From contig NZ_AP026933.1 of the NCBI RefSeq assembly GCF_027923845.1, positions 1,426,001-1,490,000 of the forward strand: a DNA stretch of 64,000 nucleotides, in the 5' to 3' direction. A model generated the notes under the pieces. It searched no databases, was not told where the DNA came from, and saw only the letters and a list, made by a program, of their open reading frames with translations. A program made the position numbers and the translations under genes. Source of the stretch: Spiroplasma ixodetis. GTDB taxonomy: Bacteria; Bacillota_I; Bacilli_A; Mycoplasmatales; VBWQ01. Shown piece after piece: positions 56,799-64,000 of the stretch (the first letter of the stretch is position 1; every line of letters starts with the position of its first letter).

Positions 56799-59426
56799 AT
56801 GAATAGAAATTTAAACAAAAAATATAATCATATTGAAATTGAAAAGGATCGTTATCAACAATGAGTAAAATCTGGATTATTTAAGGCAAATGTTAGTTCT
56901 ATTAATCCTACATTTTCTATTATCTTACCACCACCCAATGTAACCGGACTTTTACATTTAGGTCATGCTTGAGATAGTACTATCCAAGATTTATTAATTC
57001 GTTATAAACGTTTACAAGGATTTAATACTTTATTTATACCCGGTATGGATCATGCTGGCATTGCCACACAAGTTAAAGTTGCACAACGTATTAAAGAAGA
57101 ACAAAAACTTAATTTGCAAGAATTAGGTAAAGATAAATTTTTACAACAAGCATGAAAATGAAAAACAGAATATGCACAAAACATAAGAAAACAGTGAGCA
57201 AAACTTGGTTTAGCATTAGATTATTCGCATGAAGTATTTACTTTAGATGAAAATGTTAAACAAGCAGTTAATGAAGTATTTGTAAAGTTATATAAAGAAG
57301 GTTTAGTTTATAGAGGAAAAAAGATAGTAAATTGAGATCCAGAATTAAAAACCGCTATTTCTAATATTGAATTAAATTATCATGAAACAAAAGGAAAAAT
57401 GTATTATTTAAAATATTTTATAGAAAATAGTAGTGAATTTATTACTATTGCTACTACCAGACCAGAAACAATGTTTGCTGATCAGTGTATAGTTGTAAAT
57501 AGTAAAGATAAACGTTATTTACAATTTATTGGTAAAATGGTTATTAATCCGGCTAATAAAATGTTAATTAAAGTCATTGCTGATGATTATGTTGATATGA
57601 ATTTTGGAACGGGTGCTATGAAATGTACACCGGCTCATGATGCTAATGACTATGAAATTGCATTACGTCACAATTTAGCAATGCCTATTTGTATGAATGT
57701 TGATGGAACTATGAATGAATTAGCACAATCATATATTAATCAAGATCGAATGGTATGTCGTAAACAATTAGTTGAACAATTAAGAAAAGAAAATTTAGTT
57801 GTAAAGGTTGAAGACCATCTTCATCAAGTTGGTTATTCAGAAAGAAGTAACGCTATTATTGAATCATATTTATCACAACAATGATTCATAAAAATGAAAC
57901 CATTAGTTGAAATGATTATTGATAAACAAAAAAATAAGAAAACAAAGATTGATTTTCATCCAATATTATTTGAACAACAACTTTTGCAGTGATTAAATAA
58001 TATTCAAGATTGATGTATTTCCCGTCAATTGTGATGGGGTCATTCGCTTCCGGTTTGATATCATAAAAAAACTAAGAAAATTTATGTTGATACTAATCCA
58101 CCATCACCAATTAACGATTATATTCAAGAATCAGACGTATTAGATACATGATTTTCTAGCGGTTTATGACCTTTTGTAACCTTGGGTTGACCACAAAAAA
58201 ATGTTGATTTGCAAAAATATTATCCAATATCAGTATTAGTTACTGCTTATGATATTTTATTTTTTTGAGTTGCACGAATGATGTTTATGGGTTGAAAATT
58301 TACTAATCAAAAACCATTTACTAATGTTTTAATTCATGGTTTAATTCGTGATGAACAAGGTAGAAAAATGTCAAAATCATTAAATAATGGAATTGATCCA
58401 ATGGAAGTTATTAAAAAGTATGGTGCGGATGCTTTACGTTACTTTTTAGTTAGCAATTGTGCTCCCGGTCAAGATTTAAGATTTAGTATTACTAAAGTTG
58501 AGTCAGCTTGAAATTTCAATAATAAGTTATGAAACGCTGCACGTTATGTGCTAATGAATATTGATGATAAGTTTCAATTGGATGAAAATATTGTCTATAA
58601 TAATTCGTTATCATTTATTGATCAATGAATTTTACAAGAACTTAATCAATTGATTATTTATGTAGAGCAATATATGGAAAAATATGAATTTGTTTTAGTA
58701 GTTAAAGCACTATCAAATTTTATATGAAATAAATATTGTTCTTGATATATTGAATTAAATAAAGTTAATTTACAAAATCAAGAACAACAAAGTAACTCAT
58801 TACAAACATTATATTATGTTTTACAGCAAATTATTATTATGGTTCATCCCTTTATTCCCTTTATTACAGAAGCAATTTATGAAGAAATGGGGTATAAAAA
58901 TAGCATTTTAACAAATAAGTTTCCTAAAGTTAAAGTTATGGAAAAAACAAAAGTTGTAACACAATTTGTTGAAATATTAATTGAAATTATTGGTAATATT
59001 CGAGAAATTCGTAAAGAACTTAATTTATCTTTAAAATTACCGTTAACTATTCATATCAATACGACTAATTCTTTTTTTGAAGTAGAAAAAAATACTTTAA
59101 ATCCTTATTTATTACAATTAACTAATAGTCAAATTGTTACTATTAGTGATAGTCCGTTGTCTGTTAATAATAAAATAATTAAAATTATTAATTCAGCAGT
59201 AATAGAAATTAATGTTTCAAATTTATTTAATAAAGAAGAACAATTAGCAAAATTAAAAGGGGAATTAGTTTATATTGAAAATGAAATAAAACGTAGTAAA
59301 GATATTTTAAATAACCAACAATTTTTAGCAAAGGCACCACCAACAAAAGTTGAAATAGAAAAGCAGAAATTAGAAAAGTATCAAAATCAAAAAAAATTAA
59401 TCAATGCCAAGATTAAAGAATTATAA
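56799..59426 (+). CDS. valS: Valyl-tRNA synthetase (copy D, intact)
   Basis: An 875-residue class I synthetase that charges tRNA-Val in the cytoplasm, close to the family's usual length. It has [15 protein letters not shown] with HLGH at 53-56, the CP1 editing domain with TTRPET at 219-224, KMSKS at 523-527, the anticodon-binding helical domain and a C-terminal coiled-coil arm (about 815-875). AAGGAG lies 8 bases before the ATG, and the T-box leader is directly upstream. More than a dozen TGA codons fall on Trp positions, which confirms code 4. It would be the essential copy if A, B and C are truly broken. Confidence 0.97.
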
Positions 59427-59433
59427 AAAACTT

Positions 59434-59493
59434 TTATTTTAATTCAAGTTGAAAAATTTCATTATTTTCCAATTTAATATCATCAATACCTAC
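59434..59493 (-). pseudogene. 3' stub of a convergent gene (copy D)
   Basis: Same 19-codon stub as at 42945, cut by IS256. Confidence 0.4.
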
Positions 59494-60868
59494 GGAAATG
59501 TTTAGTAATCTGTGTAACTTACAAAAATAACTATGTTTAATTAATTCTAGTAAATATAATTAAATGACTAGAAAGAGTGAGTTACAGATGGCTAAAAAAG
59601 ATAACTTTAATAATAATGATCCAATATCAAAAGCAGTAGATTTATTACTAGAAAATACTGAAGATTTAACAACAGTTTTTAAACCTGGCGGTTTATATAA
59701 AGAATTAACAAAAAGATTAGTTGAAAAAATGTTGAATTCTGAAATGCAAAATTATTTAGGATATGAAAAAAATCAACATAGTACTACTGAAAATGCTCGT
59801 AATGGTACAAGTTCAAAAAAATTAATAACTCAACAAGGTAAAATTGAAATTGATGTACCAAGAGATCGCAATAGTAATTTTACTCCTGTAATAGTTCCTA
59901 AAAGGCAAAGAAGATTTGATGGTTTTGATCAACAAGTTCTTTCCTTGTATGCAAAAGGAATGACATTATCTGACATTAGAATGCAGTTGCAAGAGTTATA
60001 TCATGGTGCTGATATTAGTGAAAGTGTTATTAGTCAAATTACTGATGATATTATTGATGATGTTAAAGCATGACAAAATCGACCATTAGAAAGTATTTAT
60101 CCTATTGTTTATTTTGATTGTATAGTAGTTAAAGTACGACAAGATAAACGGATTATTAACAAATCAGTTTATATAGCATTAGGAGTTGATTTAGAAGGCA
60201 AAAAAGATGTTTTAGGATTATGAATTAGTGAAAATGAAGGTTCTAAGTTTTGATTATCTAATTTCACAGAAATGAAAAATCGTGGCTTAAATGATATTCT
60301 TATTGCTTGTAGTGATAATTTAACAGGCATGTCAGAAGCAATACAATCAGTTTATCCTAAAACAGAACATCAATTATGCATTGTTCATCAAATTAGAAAT
60401 AGTTTAAAATATGTTTCATACAAACATCGAAAAGGTCTAGTTGCAGATTTAAAACCAATTTATAGTGCATGTAGTGAAGAACAAGCAATGCAAGCTTTAG
60501 AATCGTTTGAAAGTAAATGAAATAAACAATATCCTCAAATTACTAAATCTTGATATAAAAATTGAGATAATTTAATGGTTTTTATTAGTTATCCAGTAGA
60601 AATCAAAAGAGTGATTTATACTACAAATGCTATTGAATCTGTTAATAGTCAATTACGAAAAATCATCAGAAATAAAAAAGTTTTTCCTAATGATATGGCA
60701 GTTTTCAAAATATTTTACTTGGCAATTGAAAATATAACAAAAAAATGAACATTGCCTATTCAAAATTGAAATACAGCAATTGCTCATTTTATGATAAAAT
60801 TTGAAGACAGAATTAATCTAAATTAGTAACTTTGTAAAACAAAGATACACAGATTATTAAAAAGCCTC
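59494..60868 (+). mobile_element. IS256-family element, full length (copy D)
   Basis: Same position and unmatched flanks as at 43005-44379. Confidence 0.93.
59564..60826 (+). CDS. IS256-family transposase, intact (copy D)
   Basis: A 420-residue transposase equal to that at 43075, including ITDDIIDDVKA. Asp185, Asp251 and Glu358 are present. Confidence 0.95.
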
Positions 60869-61066
60869 GAATTTATGTTTATTTAAATTTTATATTCATT
60901 TTTTAAAATTATTTTGTTCTATAAAAAATAAGAATAATTTTATTATAACACTTTTATTTTATATTTTAACACTTATTTAAGTTAAATATTTTAATTAAAA
61001 TTCTACAATAAAACATAAAATTATTAAGCAAACTGCACAATTGTGCAGTTTTGAAGTATTTAAGAT

Positions 61067-61282
61067 TTACATTTTTTGTGATTTACTACTAGAACTTTGA
61101 CTTTTACTTGTTGAACCTTCATTGTTTATTTTTGATTTGTCTTTTTCAAATCAAAAAGCATTAGAATTTTTTTCTCGTCTTTCACGTTCGTTTTTTTCTC
61201 CTCAAGCTTTGTTAGCTTCTTCAGCTCTTTTGTTAAGTTTGTCTTTATCTGCTTGACTTCAATTATTATTTGATCTTCACAT
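61067..61282 (-). CDS. 71-residue charged protein with Ser/Lys tail (cassette D)
   Basis: Third paralogue, unknown family. It starts MWRSNNNWSQADKDKLNKRAEEANKAWGEKNERERREK, then NSNAFWFEKDKSKINNEG, and ends in the invariant STSKSQSSSSKSQKM. Length (71) and start are the same as in B and C. A stretch of about 200 bp (61130-61310) differs clearly from cassette C, while the tail and all sequence further out are almost identical. AAGGAG lies before the ATG. The hairpin terminator is at about 61030-61051. Confidence 0.78.
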
Positions 61283-61433
61283 ATTTACTTTCTCCTTTGA
61301 TTATTTTTGAATATTTTTTTCTACCCTTAAAATATTCAATAAAAGTATATAATTTTAAAACTAAAAATGTGTAAAAAATAATAAAAAATCATTATTTTTT
61401 CAAAATAGTCATTAAAAATTTATCACTTATCGA

Positions 61434-62694
61434 TTATGTTAATAAACATTTTACCTTATTTCAGTTATGATTTGTAATTGTTGAAGGTTGTAATTCTTGT
61501 TGGTTTACTGTATTTCGTATAGATGAATCAAAATTGTTCTTATTTTTTGATTCAATATTTAGATTTTCTAGAACACTATTTGATTTATTACTTATTAGTT
61601 GATTTGGAATTTCTTCTTTCCTATTATCAATTTTTTGTTTTAAAATATCATATTGTGTTTGTAATTTAGTTTCTAGTTTATCATTTGTTAAATTTTTAAT
61701 TATTGATTGACGTTCTTTTTTATTTTTTTCTTTTAGTTCTTCATTATTACATATTTTGTTAGAAATTCATGATCAAACTTTTTTTGATTTTGGTGAAAAT
61801 ACTTCTGCCCCTCCTCTAAGGACTATAGCAATACCACCAATTACAAGACTCATTATTAATAATGGAGGATGAATAAGATTAATAGCCACTACACCTAAGG
61901 GTATTATTAATCAACTAATTATTCATATACCTATTTCTTTTTTAGTTGGTTTTAGTTTAAAATCTTGTTGTTTTTTTAAAAAGTCTTTAATTGGTAAAAA
62001 CTGACAATTATTATATTTTGAAGTGTCTTCCATTAGTACAATATCTTTTTTATATTCACTGATATTTTTATAATTTTTTATTTGTTGAACAACTTGTATA
62101 TCACTATTTATAAGTTCTTGAAAATAAATTACTTCTTCAGTAATGGAATTATCAATATTTACAAAAGTAGTTATAAAAATTATTTTATCTTCTATTGGTA
62201 AAATTTCTTCGTGAATTTTATTAATACCTGTTTTTTTACTTTGTTTTTCATCATAAATTGTTATAGCATTATATGAATATTTTGCCAAATTAACATTGCT
62301 TTGTTTTAATTTTTCAATCTCATTTTTTAATTGTTGATTATCTTTTTCTAGTTTTTGAACTTTTTTTTGAACTTGTATTAGTTCTTCTACATTTAATGTT
62401 GTTCAATTTAAGTAATTTTTAAATTTTGTTCATATATCATTATTGGTTTCTTGCTCTTTTACTTCATTTGTTAAATTATTAGTAACTTGTTCTAAATTTT
62501 CTCTATTATTTTTTGATAAATTATCATTAATTAGCTGATTATTAGCAATATTTTTTCAATAATTTTAAATGTTTTTCCCCCATGTCTTTTCTTTTTTTGA
62601 AAGTAATGTTTGGTTGATTTAGAACATTTTCTATGGATTTATTTTTTGATAAAAAATCATATGTTTGAGATTTACTTTTATCTATTGTTGCCAT
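61434..62694 (-). pseudogene. 420-residue coiled-coil membrane protein (cassette D), frameshifted as written
   Basis: Same protein as at 44947. Here the coiled-coil to C-terminus part is open, but two T runs near 62551 (6 against 7 in C) and 62591 (7 against 8 in C) break the first ~45 codons. Together C and D define an undamaged 420-residue frame (1,263 bp). AAGGAGA lies before the ATG at 62694, with the same two leader hairpins upstream. Confidence 0.75.
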
Positions 62695-62834
62695 TATAAT
62701 ATCTCCTTTTAAACATTAAAACCCATTTACTTTGGTATAAAAGTAATGGGTTAAAACTTATATATTTGATAACAACTACATGTTATCAAATTTTGTGTAT
62801 TTTGCAATTAGTTAAAGTTTTAACCAAAATTGAG

Positions 62835-63243
62835 TTATGAAATATCTATATTATTAAATATTTCAATGTGATGTTGTTCTATTTTTCAGTTATATGCTTG
62901 TAGTTGATCATTAATAAATTTTTTCATGCTTTCGTTTGGTACAAGTCATTTGATGTGAATATTTTGTAGTAAATAACTACGTAAGTTATTTAATTTCAAT
63001 TTAAATTTCTCTTTTGATTTGCGTGTTCTTTCAAACTCAATAATCATATCTTTATCTTCATAATGAACTAATAAATCAGGATAACCTTGTTTACTTTTAG
63101 TATTTCCTCAAACGTCTTTTATCAAGTGACCTTCTGATTTTAGTTCTTTTTCTGTTTGATAGGAAATTATATCTTTTTGTTGACAAAGTCATTTTATAAG
63201 TGAATTTTGATGAGTTAGTTCGTTGTAATTAATTTTAATTATT
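62835..63243 (-). pseudogene. C-terminal fragment of a PD-(D/E)xK nuclease-like protein (copy D)
   Basis: Same fragment as at 46346, cut by IS30 at 63244. It shows YPDLLVHYEDKDMIIEFE and TRKSKEKFK. Confidence 0.55.
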
Positions 63244-64000
63244 TGCTGAATTATACTTGTAAGTGCAAGTAAATAAAATTGCAAAAAATTCTCATATAAA
63301 AATTTCATAATGCTAAATTTAGTTTAGAAAAAGTAAGGAGTTTTTATATGAGTTATAAACATATTGGGATAGATGAAAGAATTTATATTGAGAATCAATT
63401 GAAATTTAAAGTTAAAATTAGTGAAATAGCTAAAAATCTTAATCGAAGTATTAGTACTATTATTCGAGAAGTTAATAGAAATAAAGATAATGATCATTAT
63501 TTTTCATTAATTGCACAAAATAAAGCTGTAAATAGAAAAAAATCACATATTATTTTTCATAAGTTTAAATATAAAGATTTAGTCAAATATATACAACAAA
63601 AACTATTATTGGGCTGATCACCTGAACAAATTTATGGCAGAATTAAAAATTTTCATAAACAATGAGCTATCAGCTTTAAAACAATTTACAATTGAATTTA
63701 TTCTCGATTATTTGATAAAGTTACTAGTAAAAATTTAAGAAGAAAAGGTAAAAAACGAAGATCTCAAGAAAATCGTGGTAAATTTAATGGTAAATCAATT
63801 AAAGAACGAGATAATAATGTTAATGATCGCATAACTCTTGGTCATTGAGAAGGAGATACTATAGTATCATCAAGAGGTAAAAGTAAATCATGTTTAATAA
63901 CTTTAGTTGAAAGAGTATCACGATTTACTTTAGCAATGTTAGTTAAAAACAAAACTACTAAAGTTATTAATAAAAATATCATTCATTATTTATCAATTCT
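63244..64000 (+). mobile_element. IS30-family element (copy 6, continues past window)
   Basis: Left terminal repeat and transposase from ATG 63348. It is identical to the intact copy at 46859 up to the window end, which cuts it within about codon 217, before the second catalytic Asp. Confidence 0.92.

Larger units (their letters stand above)
49238..64000. repeat. Second unit of the 16.5-kb tandem duplication (runs past the window)
   Basis: Repeats 32750-47512 in the same order and orientation. The end of the unit would fall near 65.7 kb, outside the window. Confidence 0.9.

Noticed and set aside
1-64000. Reading the many short frames ending in TGA as separate small genes (for example 82-codon and 89-codon pieces)
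   Set aside because: TGA is Trp in this genome; the pieces join into full IS256, IS1595, IS30 and ValRS proteins.
1-64000. CRISPR array
   Set aside because: All repeated sequences are IS copies, segment duplications or IS ends; no regularly spaced short repeats with unique spacers were seen.

Overview
The window looks like an AT-rich mollicute chromosome, most probably Spiroplasma. TGA must be read as tryptophan (genetic code 4): the valyl-tRNA synthetase, the ABC permease and every transposase read through in-frame TGA codons that fall on expected Trp positions (for example the IS30 motif GHWEGDT, with TGA for W). No rRNA, tRNA, CRISPR array or replication origin was seen.

The layout is dominated by insertion sequences from at least six families (IS30, IS1595, IS256, two IS3 types, IS5-like and an ISLre2/UPF0236-like relic), often nested. 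Perfect 8-bp target duplications mark IS1595 and IS256 insertions. Between them a roughly 10-kb host segment occurs four times: A about 1.8-15.6 kb, B about 18.9-25.7 kb (truncated at both ends), C about 33.1-43.0 kb and D about 49.6-59.5 kb. Its order is ABC ATPase, ABC-2 permease, a DUF285/BspA-like protein end, an IS256 fragment, IS3, an IS5 fragment, a cut-off secreted-protein start, a GNAT-like acetyltransferase, a T-box leader and valS. C and D lie inside a 16,488-bp direct tandem duplication (32750-49237, then 49238 to beyond the window end) whose junction is one hybrid IS256.

Copies A and B are joined by an IS1595/IS256 rearrangement at 15.6-18.9 kb. After B (25.7-27.7 kb), and again after C and D (44.4-46.8 and 60.9-63.2 kb), comes an accessory cassette I cannot assign. 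It holds a 420-457 residue coiled-coil protein with membrane segments and a 71-residue charged protein with a Ser/Lys tail. In C and D it is preceded by the C-terminal end of a PD-(D/E)xK nuclease-like protein cut by IS30. The small gene differs strongly between C and D although their surroundings are nearly identical.

Only a few genes read intact: valS in D, the ABC pair in A, the permease in A, C and D, the 457-residue protein in B, the small proteins, the five full IS1595 transposases, three IS256, one IS30 and the full IS5-like transposase. Most breaks are single-base differences in poly-A/T runs and often fall in different runs in different copies. They may be long-read homopolymer errors rather than true pseudogenes, so 'pseudogene' here means broken as written.
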